Assembly: GCA_937951315.1 (NCBI GenBank)
Contig: CALFCG010000010.1
Location: 1 to 33,859 of the forward strand
From: an uncultured cyanobacterium
GTDB lineage: Bacteria; Cyanobacteriota; Cyanobacteriia; Thermosynechococcales; Thermosynechococcaceae
Reading direction: 5' to 3'
Length of the DNA: 33,859 bases
A model generated the notes under the pieces. The model searched no databases, was not told where the DNA came from, and saw nothing but the letters and a program-made list of their open reading frames with translations. The stretch's first letter is position 1; each line of letters begins with the position of its first letter. A program made the translations under genes and the position numbers. Shown in pieces: positions 16,073 to 25,078 of the stretch.

Positions 16073-18115
16073 TTACTGAGAAGACGGTAAAGATGTTTCT
16101 GTAGATGAAGCATAGGCCTTCAGCCTAATCCGATCCAAGCGAGGATCAACAGAACTCACTTTGACCTCGAGGCGATCGCCTAACACCACTGGGAAATCGA
16201 GCCGAACAGCTAGCTCTACCCCCAAGTCCTCTAACAGGACCAACGCTAAATTCTCATGTTCTCGCAACCAGCGCAGCACTTCTGCCTGCCAAATATCATC
16301 AGCATGCTGCCGCAGATACTCTAAGCACCAATATCGATTCGTCTGACGTTCGATTAAAGTAGCCTCTTGTGCGGTGGTGGTCACACTAATGATTAAAGGC
16401 GATAACTCCACATCACTGAAGGGAAGTGGGTCACCTCGCAAATGAGCCTTAATCTGGAAATGAGCCAGGAGGTCAGCATAGCGACGAATGGGAGATGTCA
16501 CTTGGCAGTAGCTTTCTAAACCCAGACTTGCATGACGGGTCGGGGTTGTTCCCACTTCGCTACGGGTCATGCACCCCCGAATCGCACAAGCGCGCACCCA
16601 TTCCGAAGGCAGCTGATCCAACTCCTCCTCCGGCGGCAGCTCTGGCTGAGGTTGCCCACGAAACGGAAGTGGAAGATTATGGGTTTCGCCATAGTTCGCG
16701 GCCACCTCTCCGGCTAAAATCATCATTTCAGCCACCAGCGTGCGGGCCTCAGAGTCATTCAACACCTCAATCTGAACCTGCTCACCATTAACTTTGATGG
16801 AGGATTCCGGGAGGTTAATATTAATAGCCCCTTGCTGACGGCGCCAGTCTTGGCGACACTTCGACCAATGGGCTAAACTAAGCAATTCTGGTTCGGCCTG
16901 CACAGCTAAATCCAGCATTTCATCAACGTCGTCGTAGGTCAGCCGATACGTGGGTCGGATATGGCTGGGGCAGATTTCATAAGTGTCAATCTCCCCTAAT
17001 TCGGTAAGGGTGACCCCAAAGCTAAGGGAGCAGCAAGTTTCTCCCTGCACCAAACTCATCGGCCCCGTAGACAACTCTGCCGGAAACATCGGAATCATGC
17101 CGGTGGGCAAATAAATAGTAGTACTGCGTCGCTTCGCCTCTTGATCGAGCTCATCGCCCAACATAATCCAACGGCTCGGATCTGCAATGTGAATCCACAG
17201 ACGCTGTTGACCATTGCCTAAGGTTTCAAAGCTCAAACCATCATCAATTTCCCGGGTCCCCTCATCATCAATGGTATAAACCTTGAGGTGGGTCAGATCA
17301 GTCCGGGTCGGGTCGGGGTCAGGGGGCATATGCTCCAGCCGATCAGCAACAGCAGTTTGAACCTGCGCTGCAAATTCCGTAGAAATCTGACTGCGGCGCA
17401 AAAATAGATTTTCGTGGGGGTCCCACAATTTCAAATCGACTAAAAGCTGGAAAGCCGCTTCTGGCGATCCATGACGATTCAGAGCAGACAAAATTTCAAT
17501 CGCGTCTGCACGGCTGGAAGCACTGTCACCCAGGATTGCAAATTTCTCTAAGGCTTGGAGATGGATGCGATCGCAACTTTGCCAATCCACGACCTCACCC
17601 GCAACAGCCTTCCGCAGAGACGCCTGAAAAGCCTCTTGCTCCTGCAAGCGCTGGACCTGCTTCTCGATTTGATGCTTCAGCTCTTCAACCTGAGTCGCCG
17701 AACGCGGTTCGTAGGAATCGCCCTTCTTCTTAAAGTACAGCTTGTCCTCACTGAGCAAGCGATGTGCCGCAAAACAGAACGGCGGTTCTTGGTCAGAAAA
17801 AAGCAACATAGCCAGGTCAGAAGGCGTCGTCGCCTCCCTGTCTTCCACGAGAAGCTCCCAGGCAACCTCCAAGCTATCTGGGTCATATACAGACTCGACA
17901 GCTGCGAAAAATTCTGTCAGCTGCTTGGACTCGTAGCTCTCACCTTCAACAACATAGGTCATTTGTCGGGGATGAATCGTGTGAGACTGTCCCTTGGCGT
18001 CCACAACAACCCAATTCTTCTTGCCTTCAGGCCGCTCCAAAAGACCGACACGTTGCTGCCAAAGGCTCGAAGCATCACCTTGGCGTCGAAACTCGACTAA
18101 TGTTCCTTTTTCCAC
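16073..18115 (-). CDS. rnb: RNase II/R family 3'-5' exoribonuclease
   Basis: A 680-residue processive 3'-5' exoribonuclease of RNA turnover. Seen: an N-terminal RNA-binding region (about 1-60), a middle helical region, then the RNB catalytic domain (about 272-600). Its acidic site TIDDEGTREIDDGLS lies at 281-295; D283, D291 and D292 correspond to E. coli RNase II D201, D209 and D210, while the D207 position is glutamate (E289). SYCQVTSPIRRYADLL, the conserved substrate-binding region, follows near 550, and the C-terminus is an S1-like beta domain. Start GTG, with AAAAAGGA just inside the frame and no clear upstream ribosome site. It lies 96 bases after rpsR on the same strand, so the two may share a transcript. 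Confidence 0.9.
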   Translation of the reverse strand: MEKGTLVEFRRQGDASSLWQQRVGLLERPEGKKNWVVVDAKGQSHTIHPRQMTYVVEGESYESKQLTEFFAAVESVYDPDSLEVAWELLVEDREATTPSDLAMLLFSDQEPPFCFAAHRLLSEDKLYFKKKGDSYEPRSATQVEELKHQIEKQVQRLQEQEAFQASLRKAVAGEVVDWQSCDRIHLQALEKFAILGDSASSRADAIEILSALNRHGSPEAAFQLLVDLKLWDPHENLFLRRSQISTEFAAQVQTAVADRLEHMPPDPDPTRTDLTHLKVYTIDDEGTREIDDGLSFETLGNGQQRLWIHIADPSRWIMLGDELDQEAKRRSTTIYLPTGMIPMFPAELSTGPMSLVQGETCCSLSFGVTLTELGEIDTYEICPSHIRPTYRLTYDDVDEMLDLAVQAEPELLSLAHWSKCRQDWRRQQGAININLPESSIKVNGEQVQIEVLNDSEARTLVAEMMILAGEVAANYGETHNLPLPFRGQPQPELPPEEELDQLPSEWVRACAIRGCMTRSEVGTTPTRHASLGLESYCQVTSPIRRYADLLAHFQIKAHLRGDPLPFSDVELSPLIISVTTTAQEATLIERQTNRYWCLEYLRQHADDIWQAEVLRWLREHENLALVLLEDLGVELAVRLDFPVVLGDRLEVKVSSVDPRLDRIRLKAYASSTETSLPSSQ

Positions 18116-18133
18116 GATCGCTCGTCAAATAGG

Positions 18134-18146
18134 GCGGCAAAGCCGC
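18134..18146. repeat. small hairpin between rpsR and rnb
   Basis: GCGGC (18134-18138) and GCCGC (18142-18146) pair around AAA (TTT on the minus strand). Lying in the 96-base gap, it could be an attenuator or a processing site separating ribosomal-protein from exonuclease expression. Confidence 0.3.
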
Positions 18147-18211
18147 TTTCAACATGGAGCAGACGGCATTGCCATAGGCTCTCATTAAGATTATCCAAGG
18201 GATAGGCCTGA

Positions 18212-18427
18212 CTAGCTCTCTCGGTTGATGAAGGGTAACAAAGCCAGCGTTCTGGCTCGCTTAATAGCGCGCGTCAAATCCCGCTGCTGTCGAGAAGTGA
18301 GTCCCGTAATCCGCTGAGGCAAAATCTTACCTCGTTCCGTAATGAAGCGGCGGAGGAGATCAACATCTTTGTAATCAATGGGCTCACCGGGCTTGATCGG
18401 AGAAATGCGGCGGCGAAAATAGGCCAT
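18212..18427 (-). CDS. rpsR: 30S ribosomal protein S18
   Basis: A 71-residue component of the 30S platform. Seen: the start [42 protein letters not shown], and the basic C-terminus [23 protein letters not shown], all hallmarks of S18 in cyanobacteria and plastids. It follows rpmG after 46 bases, the same order as in many cyanobacteria and plastids. Confidence 0.97.
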   Translation of the reverse strand: MAYFRRRISPIKPGEPIDYKDVDLLRRFITERGKILPQRITGLTSRQQRDLTRAIKRARTLALLPFINRES

Positions 18428-18473
18428 ATCGTTGCTCTATTGAATCGAAACTGTGGACTAGGTGCGAAATGCA

Positions 18474-18662
18474 CTATTTGATTTCTTTATGGGGCGTATG
18501 CTTATTGCAATGGGTGCAAAATTTCTTCAACTCTAGACGCCCCGTTGTATTCCGACGGTTTTTAGTCGTGGTATACCGGGAAACACCCGGTGAACGAGGG
18601 GTTGAATTCGAGCGGCACTCAGTACACTCGAGGGTAATAATGACACGAACACCTTTAGCCAT
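18474..18662 (-). CDS. rpmG: 50S ribosomal protein L33
   Basis: A 62-residue ribosomal protein of the large subunit. It has the zinc-binding form: C13/C16 in ECTEC and C49/C52 in FCTHC. The start [14 protein letters not shown] and the middle [22 protein letters not shown] are typical. The ATG is clear. A TATACT (18681-18686, read leftward) lies about 19 bases upstream and could be a -10 box, without a good -35 partner. Confidence 0.97.
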   Translation of the reverse strand: MAKGVRVIITLECTECRSNSTPRSPGVSRYTTTKNRRNTTGRLELKKFCTHCNKHTPHKEIK

Positions 18663-18705
18663 GGTCTTCTTTAGACGCTAAGTATAAATTAAACACAAGC
18701 TCTAA

Positions 18706-19257
18706 TTATCGCACACGTTGTTGAGCTTGTGTCAGAACTTTCTTAAGCTTCAGATCGAGGGAGTAGCCGCGTGTTGTATAGATCACAATTGTATCCACCC
18801 ACCGATCATGAATCGTTTGGAGTCGCACAGGATCTGCCAACCCAATGCCATTGTCAACCGCTAAAGGCGCAAGTAACGCTAACAAGGCCAGTCCCCCCAT
18901 ATTGAAACCAATCAACAACAGGAGACAACAGCCCCCAGCAATCGCCTCCCGCTTCAATAAATCTTCAATTCTAGGCAACTGAGCCGAACGCGCATCAATC
19001 ACCTTTAGGTCCATCGCCCAATGGCCTGGACTCTGCCCCTGGTTGTTCATAACCACCACCACCCGCAACAGCCCCCACAGGACAGCAAAGATCACCCACT
19101 GTCCCAGCTGAAGCTGCGCATCACTGGTAATCGCCACCGTACTCAGCAACCAAGCCAAGGAAAAATCAATGGCTGAAGCCCCCACACGCGACCACATCTG
19201 TGCCTTCTTCAAACGGGGAGGCAAGCGCTGAGGGGAATAGGAATCATTAAAGCTCAT
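18706..19257 (-). CDS. RDD family membrane protein
   Basis: A 183-residue predicted membrane protein. RDD-type features: R and D in RVGASAIDF at about 25-33, before a first hydrophobic helix (about 30-45); a second helix around GQWVIFAVLWGLLRVVVVM; GQSPGHWAMDLKVID at about 76-90, matching the family's G.S.GK...L.V.D motif; and a third hydrophobic stretch around 103-130. The frame opens at a TTG four codons earlier; the ATG at 19257 is preferred. The C-terminal 45 residues are soluble and basic. Family function is mostly unknown. It sits 43 bases upstream of rpmG on the same strand. Confidence 0.75.
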   Translation of the reverse strand: MSFNDSYSPQRLPPRLKKAQMWSRVGASAIDFSLAWLLSTVAITSDAQLQLGQWVIFAVLWGLLRVVVVMNNQGQSPGHWAMDLKVIDARSAQLPRIEDLLKREAIAGGCCLLLLIGFNMGGLALLALLAPLAVDNGIGLADPVRLQTIHDRWVDTIVIYTTRGYSLDLKLKKVLTQAQQRVR

Positions 19258-19330
19258 GAAACTGCCCAAACATCAAGTCACCACGGTCTATAGATCACAG
19301 GGCTATCGGTCAAATTTTAGCATCCAGCCC

Positions 19331-20230
19331 TTAGGGCTGTTGACTGAGACTCTCTAAGTAACGCTGCGGATCTTGAGCCACCCACCCCAAATCAGAGCGA
19401 GAACGAACTTCAAAACTCAAAAAGGTATCAGCTCCAGCAATTAGCGCAACCGTCCCAATCTGAGTCCCCCGCTGAATGGTTTGCCCCGTCTGCACCGTTA
19501 GATCTGACAGCTGAAGATAGCGGGTTTGTCGGCCCTCGCTGTGATTAATCACGACAACCGGCCCCCCCTCCTCGTCACCAGCAAAGGCAACAGTTCCATC
19601 CGCGACAGCAGAAACAGGTGTGCCAGCATCGGCAGCCAAGTCAACACTGGTGTAGAACTCAGCAGCTTGGGTCTCAGGATTAACACGCCAGCCGTAGGCC
19701 CCTAAAATTTTGGCGGGCTGGGGCAGAGGGTAAAGATCTCGCTCGTAGGCAGTGGCCACCTGTCGCGTTTGAGATAAATCTTGGAAGGGTGCAATCCCAG
19801 TGGGCTGATTATGTAGGAGGGGAGACCAGTTCACCCCAGGGATAAAAGCCACCTTTGGGGTCTTCTGACAGCCGTTGAGTTCAAACAAAACATCAGGCCG
19901 CACTTGATACGCTTTCGCTAAATCATGGATTGTTTTGCCACTGGGAACCGAGACAAGGATCCCGTTATAGGGAGGCACTGCTATTTTTGCCCCTACCGGC
20001 GCTTGCCCCTGTCGCAGAATAGGATTTAGCCCCATCAACGTTGTGGGTAACAACTGAAACTTTTCAGAAACCGTCGTCAGCGTTTCTCCAGGCGCAATGG
20101 TGTACTGCTTCAGACTATCGAGAACAGAGGCTCGACACGCAGGTTTTTCCTGAGCCAGAGCAGGCAGAGGCAGTCCCCACCACAGAACAACGACACCAGG
20201 AAAGATAAAACGGGACAGAGACTGAAACAT
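19331..20230 (-). CDS. Secreted LysM / LytM-like envelope protein with degenerate metal site
   Basis: A 299-residue exported protein. Signal peptide: hydrophobic GVVVLWWGLPLPALA at about 12-26 with cleavage near AQ/EK. Two LysM-like peptidoglycan-binding repeats follow (about 43-88 and 92-132). The C-terminal third (about 175-290) is an M23/LytM fold: GWRVNPET, DLAADAGTPVSAVADGTVAFAG, and a final SFEVR. In active M23 enzymes the site is HxxxD plus HxH, with an extra His in YxHLS. Here these read Y193...D197, F270-L-S272 and Q240, so only the Asp remains. By analogy with EnvC and NlpD it is probably a non-catalytic regulator or scaffold of wall hydrolases (inference). ATG chosen over an upstream TTG. 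Confidence 0.8.
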   Translation of the reverse strand: MFQSLSRFIFPGVVVLWWGLPLPALAQEKPACRASVLDSLKQYTIAPGETLTTVSEKFQLLPTTLMGLNPILRQGQAPVGAKIAVPPYNGILVSVPSGKTIHDLAKAYQVRPDVLFELNGCQKTPKVAFIPGVNWSPLLHNQPTGIAPFQDLSQTRQVATAYERDLYPLPQPAKILGAYGWRVNPETQAAEFYTSVDLAADAGTPVSAVADGTVAFAGDEEGGPVVVINHSEGRQTRYLQLSDLTVQTGQTIQRGTQIGTVALIAGADTFLSFEVRSRSDLGWVAQDPQRYLESLSQQP

Positions 20231-20231
20231 A

Positions 20232-20289
20232 GCCAATATTGAAGAAATATGAGTGGAGAGAATGAACCCTTCTCACATAATATTGTGGC
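20232..20289 (-). repeat. long imperfect hairpin in the leader of the LysM/LytM gene
   Basis: GCCAATATT (20232-20240) pairs with AATATTGTGGC (20279-20289) with one bulged base, enclosing a second stem GAGAA (20258-20262) / TTCTC (20270-20274). It fills the gap between the rhomboid stop and the LysM/LytM ATG. It could end the ndh-rhomboid transcript or form an RNA leader of the next gene. Confidence 0.4.
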
Positions 20290-20297
20290 AAAAGAAT

Positions 20298-20849
20298 TTA
20301 GGGTTTAGCCAAGAATCGCGCCGCCAGCCCCCCTCCCAGGAACCCAAAAAGATGTCCCTGCCAAGAAACACCCGGCACAGTTGGCAAGACACCCAAGATC
20401 AAACTACCGTAGGCAACCGCCACAACAATTGAGATAAAGCTGGCGGCAAAACTACGCTCAAAATATCCCCGCAACAGTAAATAGCCTAAATAGCCAAAAA
20501 CTAAACCGCTAGCGCCAACATGGACGGTCCTGGGGCCAGCCAATAACCATGTTCCCAAACCACCGACGCCCATGGCGATTGCCGTCACCATGAAAAAGTC
20601 TTCCGTTGCCCTGACCAAGACCAACCAACCCAAAATAACAAAGGGCAGCGTATTCGCCATCAGATGACCTAACCCCGCATGGAGAAAAGGCGCAAACAAA
20701 ATCCCCCGCAACCCAATGATGGTGCGCGGAATAATACCGAATTCAAGCAGGGAACCCCGTAAGAGGAATAAGTTCAGGAGCGTCGAAGCCCACATCAGGG
20801 CCACCATACTTCCTAGAATCTGAACCTGCGTTTTAAGCGCCTGAGTCAT
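20298..20849 (-). CDS. Rhomboid family intramembrane serine protease
   Basis: A 183-residue multi-pass membrane protein. Catalytic dyad: S114 in the GASG motif (VHVGASGLVFGY) and H166 in WQGHLFGFLGGG. The oxyanion-type H62 and N66 are present in GHLMANT, the typical rhomboid spacing. About six hydrophobic helices fit the minimal bacterial form. The substrate is unknown. The ATG lies only three bases after the ndhE stop, so the gene is very probably co-transcribed with ndhAIGE. A housekeeping or quality-control role for membrane complexes is a reasonable guess, not shown. Confidence 0.88.
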   Translation of the reverse strand: MTQALKTQVQILGSMVALMWASTLLNLFLLRGSLLEFGIIPRTIIGLRGILFAPFLHAGLGHLMANTLPFVILGWLVLVRATEDFFMVTAIAMGVGGLGTWLLAGPRTVHVGASGLVFGYLGYLLLRGYFERSFAASFISIVVAVAYGSLILGVLPTVPGVSWQGHLFGFLGGGLAARFLAKP

Positions 20850-20852
20850 TCC

Positions 20853-21158
20853 CTACCACTTCAGCAGATTAAACTGCTCCATATCGATGGTGTCTCGACT
20901 GCGATAGATGGCCAGGATAATCGCCAAGCCCACCGCGGCTTCAGCCGCCGCCACAGTAATGACAAAGACCGTAAAGACCTGCCCTCTAATGTTTTGGCCA
21001 TCAAGGTAGTTAGAAAAAGAGACCAGATTCAAGTTCACTGCATTGAGCAGGAGCTCAACAGACATCAGCACCCTCACCGCATTCCGACTGGTGACGAGGC
21101 CATAAATCCCAATACAGAACAGGGCTGCAGCAAGTAGAAGGAAGAATTCTAAGGGCAT
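20853..21158 (-). CDS. ndhE: NDH-1 complex subunit NdhE (NuoK-like)
   Basis: A 101-residue membrane subunit of the photosynthetic NDH-1 complex, which takes electrons from ferredoxin to plastoquinone in respiration and cyclic electron flow. Three hydrophobic helices are visible. The second contains [17 protein letters not shown], with the conserved membrane glutamate E35 of NuoK proteins, and the third has [19 protein letters not shown] with E73. The C-terminus NLLKW is typical of NdhE. It follows ndhG by 87 bases. Confidence 0.96.
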   Translation of the reverse strand: MPLEFFLLLAAALFCIGIYGLVTSRNAVRVLMSVELLLNAVNLNLVSFSNYLDGQNIRGQVFTVFVITVAAAEAAVGLAIILAIYRSRDTIDMEQFNLLKW

Positions 21159-21245
21159 GGATCTGGTTTACGAAGATGGGTGCAAAGAAACGAATAAATC
21201 TAGAGAAACTTGAGAAAGGGTGCCAGAGGCATTAACCCTTCATAA

Positions 21246-21842
21246 CTAAGCAACAGGCTCCCGAGGACGCTCAGGCAATTCTAAAACGGGGGGAGGGGTC
21301 TCACCCACAAGGGCCGTTTCTTCACCCACAATCGACTCCCGACGAGCGATTACAATGGCCCCCACTAAGGCCATCAGCAGCAAAATTGAAGCGATCTCAA
21401 AGGGCAAGAGATAATCACTGAAAAAATGTTCACCAATCAATTCAACAGCAGACACGGGTGGAACTAGTGACAAATCGGTAGGCCAACTTGTTTTCACAAC
21501 CATCGTGGCAAGCAAGGCAAACACACCGGCACAAACAAGCGCCGCAGACCCTTTACGAACCCAGCGCCGAGGGACAGGCTTAAAGTCTTCTCTCTTATTC
21601 ACAAGCATAATTGCGAACAAAATGAGCACGTTAACCGCCCCCACATAGACCAGCACCTGGGCCGCAGATACAAAGTCAGCATTGAGCAAGATGTATAACC
21701 CCGCAATGCTCATGAAAACCCCCGCCAATGTAAAGGCGGAGTAGACGATGTTCTCAAATAGAACAACACCAAGAGCCGCCCCAATCATCATGACGGACAG
21801 CAGAATTGTGCAAACGAACCGAATACCTTCTGCTAGATTCAC
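21246..21842 (-). CDS. ndhG: NDH-1 complex subunit NdhG (NuoJ-like)
   Basis: A 198-residue membrane subunit of the NDH-1 complex with five hydrophobic helices. [41 protein letters not shown] is highly conserved in NuoJ/NdhG. The start is GTG, and its first four bases (GTGA) overlap the ndhI stop, implying translational coupling. The soluble C-terminal tail is Glu/Pro-rich. Confidence 0.95.
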   Translation of the reverse strand: MNLAEGIRFVCTILLSVMMIGAALGVVLFENIVYSAFTLAGVFMSIAGLYILLNADFVSAAQVLVYVGAVNVLILFAIMLVNKREDFKPVPRRWVRKGSAALVCAGVFALLATMVVKTSWPTDLSLVPPVSAVELIGEHFFSDYLLPFEIASILLLMALVGAIVIARRESIVGEETALVGETPPPVLELPERPREPVA

Positions 21843-22453
21843 GGGGCTTCAGTCTCCTTTTCTTCCTGTTGTTTGGGGGTAGCGGCCACAATCTCTTCGG
21901 GGCGTTGTCCAGCACGGGCGACATTCGAAGGGGCATCATGACCAGCGAGGACTTTCTCGGGCAAATATGCAAACTCCCGGATAGGGGTCACCATTGGATC
22001 TTCGGTCACTTTATAGGGAAGGCGTCCCATGGCGACATTATCGTAGTTCAGTTCATGGCGATCAAAGGTTGAAAGCTCATACTCTTCCGTGACCGAAAGA
22101 CAGTTCGTAGGACAGTATTCGACGCAGTTGGCACAGAAAATACAAACCCCAAAGTCAATGCTGTAATGTTTGAGCTGTTTTTTCTTGAGTGCCTTATTAA
22201 ATTCCCAATCGACGACCGGCAAGTTAATCGGGCAGACCCGAACACAAACTTCACAGGAGATACATTTATCAAACTCAAAGTGAATTCGACCTCGAAAACG
22301 CTCTGAGGGGATCAGCTTCTCATAGGGATACTGAACCGTGATCGGGCGGCGGCTCATGTGATCAAAGGTGACTGACAGCCCCTGCCCTATATAACGGGCA
22401 GACTGAAGAGTTTCTTTGGCGTAGCCACCAACTTGCTTCAGAAATTTCAGCAT
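21839..22453 (-). CDS. ndhI: NDH-1 complex subunit NdhI (two 4Fe-4S ferredoxin type)
   Basis: A 204-residue peripheral subunit carrying electrons toward plastoquinone. Two ferredoxin-type clusters: C64, C67, C70 and C74 in [12 protein letters not shown], and C104, C107, C110 and C114 in [12 protein letters not shown]. The N-terminal [40 protein letters not shown] segment is typical of NdhI. It has a longer Glu/Ala-rich tail than plastid versions. It sits between ndhA (60-base gap) and ndhG (four-base overlap). Confidence 0.97.
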   Translation of the reverse strand: MLKFLKQVGGYAKETLQSARYIGQGLSVTFDHMSRRPITVQYPYEKLIPSERFRGRIHFEFDKCISCEVCVRVCPINLPVVDWEFNKALKKKQLKHYSIDFGVCIFCANCVEYCPTNCLSVTEEYELSTFDRHELNYDNVAMGRLPYKVTEDPMVTPIREFAYLPEKVLAGHDAPSNVARAGQRPEEIVAATPKQQEEKETEAP

Positions 22454-22513
22454 GGTGCGGTTTTTCTCTAAAAAAGGATGAAGGGTTGAGCCATGGACAA
22501 TTCGGGTTAGACG

Positions 22514-23632
22514 CTAGCCACCAAAAGCAAAAGGAAGCGCCAACTTCAGACCCGCAGTCATGAGTAAATTCACAAGACCGATGGGTAACAAGAACTTCCA
22601 GCCTAAATCAAGCAGCTGGTCGATGCGCACCCTGGGCACGGTCCAACGCAGCAAGATAGCGATGAAGACAAAGAAATAGGCCTTCAGGAGAGTCATAACA
22701 ATGCCGAGACCACCCGTGACAATCTGTAAAACCGAATTATCAGGACTAATGTGGAGCAAACCTGCCAGCAGATCAAGAGGGATCGGGAAATCCCAGCCCC
22801 CTAGATACAGAACTGAAACCAGTAAAGCGGAGAGGACCAAGTTCACGTAGGACCCCAAATAGAACAGGGCAAACTTCATCCCGGCATATTCTGTCTGATA
22901 ACCAGCGACAATCTCTTCTTCCGCTTCGGGTAAGTCAAAGGGCATGCGTTCGCATTCTGCCAGGGCTGAGATCCAAAACAACAGCAGACCTGCAGGTTGT
23001 CGCCAAAGGTTCCACCCGAGAATTCCGTAACCAGACTGCTGGTTAACGATATCAACCGTACTCAAGCTATTGGACATCATCACAACTGCAAGCACAGCCA
23101 GTGCCAGCGGTATTTCATAGCTGATGGATTGAGCCGCAGCCCTTAGCCCTCCAATCAACGCATATTTGTTGTTCGAGGCATAACCTGACATCAACAACCC
23201 AATGGGAACGATGCTGGACAGCGCAATCCAAAGAAAAATACCGATACCCAGATCGGTAATCATCAGATTTTGACCAAAGGGCACAATCAGATAGGACAAG
23301 AAAACGGGAATTACAACGATCACCGGCCCTAGGAGAAAAAGCCAGGGATCGGAGTTGGCGGGGACAATATCTTCTTTGAAAACCAGCTTGATCCCGTCCG
23401 CGACAGGGGCCAATATGCCCAGGGGGCCAATAAATTCAGGACCGATGCGTTGCTGAGCGGCAGCGGATATTTTCCGCTCTAGCCATACGGCGACGAGCAC
23501 GCCAACCGTCGCTCCAATGAGCATCAACAATAGGGGTAGGGGAAGCCAAACGGCTTTGGCTGCACCCGGTGACAGGCCATAGCCCATTAAGGTTTCGACG
23601 AAGCGTTGCTGCAGATCAATGCCTGGATTCAT
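22514..23632 (-). CDS. ndhA: NDH-1 complex subunit NdhA (NuoH-like)
   Basis: A 372-residue membrane subunit with eight hydrophobic helices that, by family knowledge, joins the peripheral and membrane arms and helps form the quinone site. Seen: [39 protein letters not shown] at about 50-88, the most conserved NuoH loop, and [31 protein letters not shown] at about 231-261, with its acidic loop. Full length. It lies 71 bases after gltA on the same strand and begins the ndhAIGE run. Confidence 0.97.
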   Translation of the reverse strand: MNPGIDLQQRFVETLMGYGLSPGAAKAVWLPLPLLLMLIGATVGVLVAVWLERKISAAAQQRIGPEFIGPLGILAPVADGIKLVFKEDIVPANSDPWLFLLGPVIVVIPVFLSYLIVPFGQNLMITDLGIGIFLWIALSSIVPIGLLMSGYASNNKYALIGGLRAAAQSISYEIPLALAVLAVVMMSNSLSTVDIVNQQSGYGILGWNLWRQPAGLLLFWISALAECERMPFDLPEAEEEIVAGYQTEYAGMKFALFYLGSYVNLVLSALLVSVLYLGGWDFPIPLDLLAGLLHISPDNSVLQIVTGGLGIVMTLLKAYFFVFIAILLRWTVPRVRIDQLLDLGWKFLLPIGLVNLLMTAGLKLALPFAFGG

Positions 23633-23703
23633 ATCCTGCTCTGATGTTTGTAAAGTTTCTTTTGGCCTTACTCAGTATAATGCGCCTGCGGTGTTTACGG
23701 GAC

Positions 23704-24840
23704 TTAGCGATCTGCAATCGGGAGATAGGGCTGGTTATGTCCCCCAATGTAAATCTGGGTCGGTCGGTAGATGCGGTTGGCTTCAAGCTGTTCGCGCCAG
23801 TGGGCTAGCCAACCGGCCACCCTTGCGATCGCAAATATTGGCGTAAACAAATCCGTCGGAATCCCCAAACGCTTATAAACCAGCCCAGAATAAAAATCCA
23901 CATTCGGGTGAATACCTTTGGCGCCCAGCTTATCGGTGACGATTTTTTCGAGTTCTAGGGCGATTTCGTAATATTTATCGCTCCCTAACTCTCCAAATAG
24001 CTCCTCAGCCAGCTTTTGTAATATCTTGGCGCGGGGATCCTTGACCTTATAGACACGATGTCCAAAGCCCATAATTTTGGACTTTGTGGCAAATTTTTCT
24101 TCTAGGAAAGGTCGGACATTTTCCACACAACCGATCTGCTCGAGCATCTCAATCACCTCTTCATTGGCTCCTCCATGGAGTGGCCCTCCCAAGGTCCCCA
24201 CGGCTGAAGCCACAATTGCATAGGGGTCCGTCAACGTCGAAGCCGTCACTCGTGCCGAAAAGGTCGAGGCATTCATCGTATGTTCTGCATGGAGTGTCAG
24301 GCAGGTGTCAAAAATATGAGCCTTGATGGGATCGGGTTCCTGCTCATTAAGCATGTACAGGAAATTTGCCGTGTAACTGAGATCGTCACGGGGCTGAATC
24401 GGATCGTTCCCTTTACGGATATGTTCAAACGCCGTCACCATGGTCGGGATCTTAGCCAGCAAACGCACAACAGCCCGCCGAATGTAGGTCGGGTCATCCA
24501 GGGCCCGCTTGGAATAGAACAATCCCAATGCCGCCGCCGAAGCCTGCAAAGCATCCATCGGATGACCGCTTTCAGGGAAGCACTTCATCATGTCTCGAAT
24601 CCGGTATTTTACCCGCCGATGATGGGTAATTTCATACTGAAAGGCAGCCAAATCGTCCGCCGACGGGAATTCACCCCAGATCAACAGATAAGCCGTCTCT
24701 AAAAAACTCCCATGCTCTGCCAACTGTTCAATGGGGACACCGCGATATTCTAAGCGGCCAATTTTTCCATCAACGTAGCTAATTTTTGACTGAGCGGCAG
24801 GAATGCCTTCTAAACCAACTTGATACTCACATGCTGTCAT
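23704..24840 (-). CDS. gltA: Citrate synthase
   Basis: A cytosolic 378-residue enzyme that condenses acetyl-CoA and oxaloacetate to citrate, the entry to the cyanobacterial TCA branch. The catalytic triad is visible: H222 in GPLHGGANE, H261 in GFGHRVYK and D315 in HPNVDFYSG. LTLHAEHTMNASTF and WLAHWREQLEANRIYRP are typical. The size is that of the short bacterial dimeric type rather than the longer E. coli form. The frame opens 13 codons earlier at TTG; the ATG giving MTACEYQVGLEGIPAA is preferred because the conserved sequence starts there. A promoter candidate lies 170 bases upstream. Being next to ndhAIGE places carbon input beside an NAD(P)H/ferredoxin-linked complex. Confidence 0.96.
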   Translation of the reverse strand: MTACEYQVGLEGIPAAQSKISYVDGKIGRLEYRGVPIEQLAEHGSFLETAYLLIWGEFPSADDLAAFQYEITHHRRVKYRIRDMMKCFPESGHPMDALQASAAALGLFYSKRALDDPTYIRRAVVRLLAKIPTMVTAFEHIRKGNDPIQPRDDLSYTANFLYMLNEQEPDPIKAHIFDTCLTLHAEHTMNASTFSARVTASTLTDPYAIVASAVGTLGGPLHGGANEEVIEMLEQIGCVENVRPFLEEKFATKSKIMGFGHRVYKVKDPRAKILQKLAEELFGELGSDKYYEIALELEKIVTDKLGAKGIHPNVDFYSGLVYKRLGIPTDLFTPIFAIARVAGWLAHWREQLEANRIYRPTQIYIGGHNQPYLPIADR

Positions 24841-25010
24841 AGGGCAACTCAATGTTGAATAATTCCCCAGCCTCAGCACCTTGATGACTGGGATAGCATC
24901 AATATGCCGGTTCTATTGATAAAGAGCTGAGCTGGGACCGCTGAAGGGCAGAAGTAACAACAGATCTCATAGAGAACGACCTGCAGACAACTGTATGAAG
25001 CGATAGATCA

Positions 25011-25019
25011 ATTATACCA
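25011..25019 (-). promoter_or_regulatory. extended -10 promoter for gltA
   Basis: Read on the minus strand, TGGTATAAT is a perfect -10 hexamer (TATAAT) with the TGN extension, which can stand in for a weak -35. It points at gltA, implying a leader of about 165 bases. No other -10 of this quality is seen in the 238-base gap. Confidence 0.5.
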
Positions 25020-25078
25020 GTCTGCCCCAAGCCCAGTCTGTGCTTGACATAGAGATTCGTTTTTCGACTCGTGATGAT

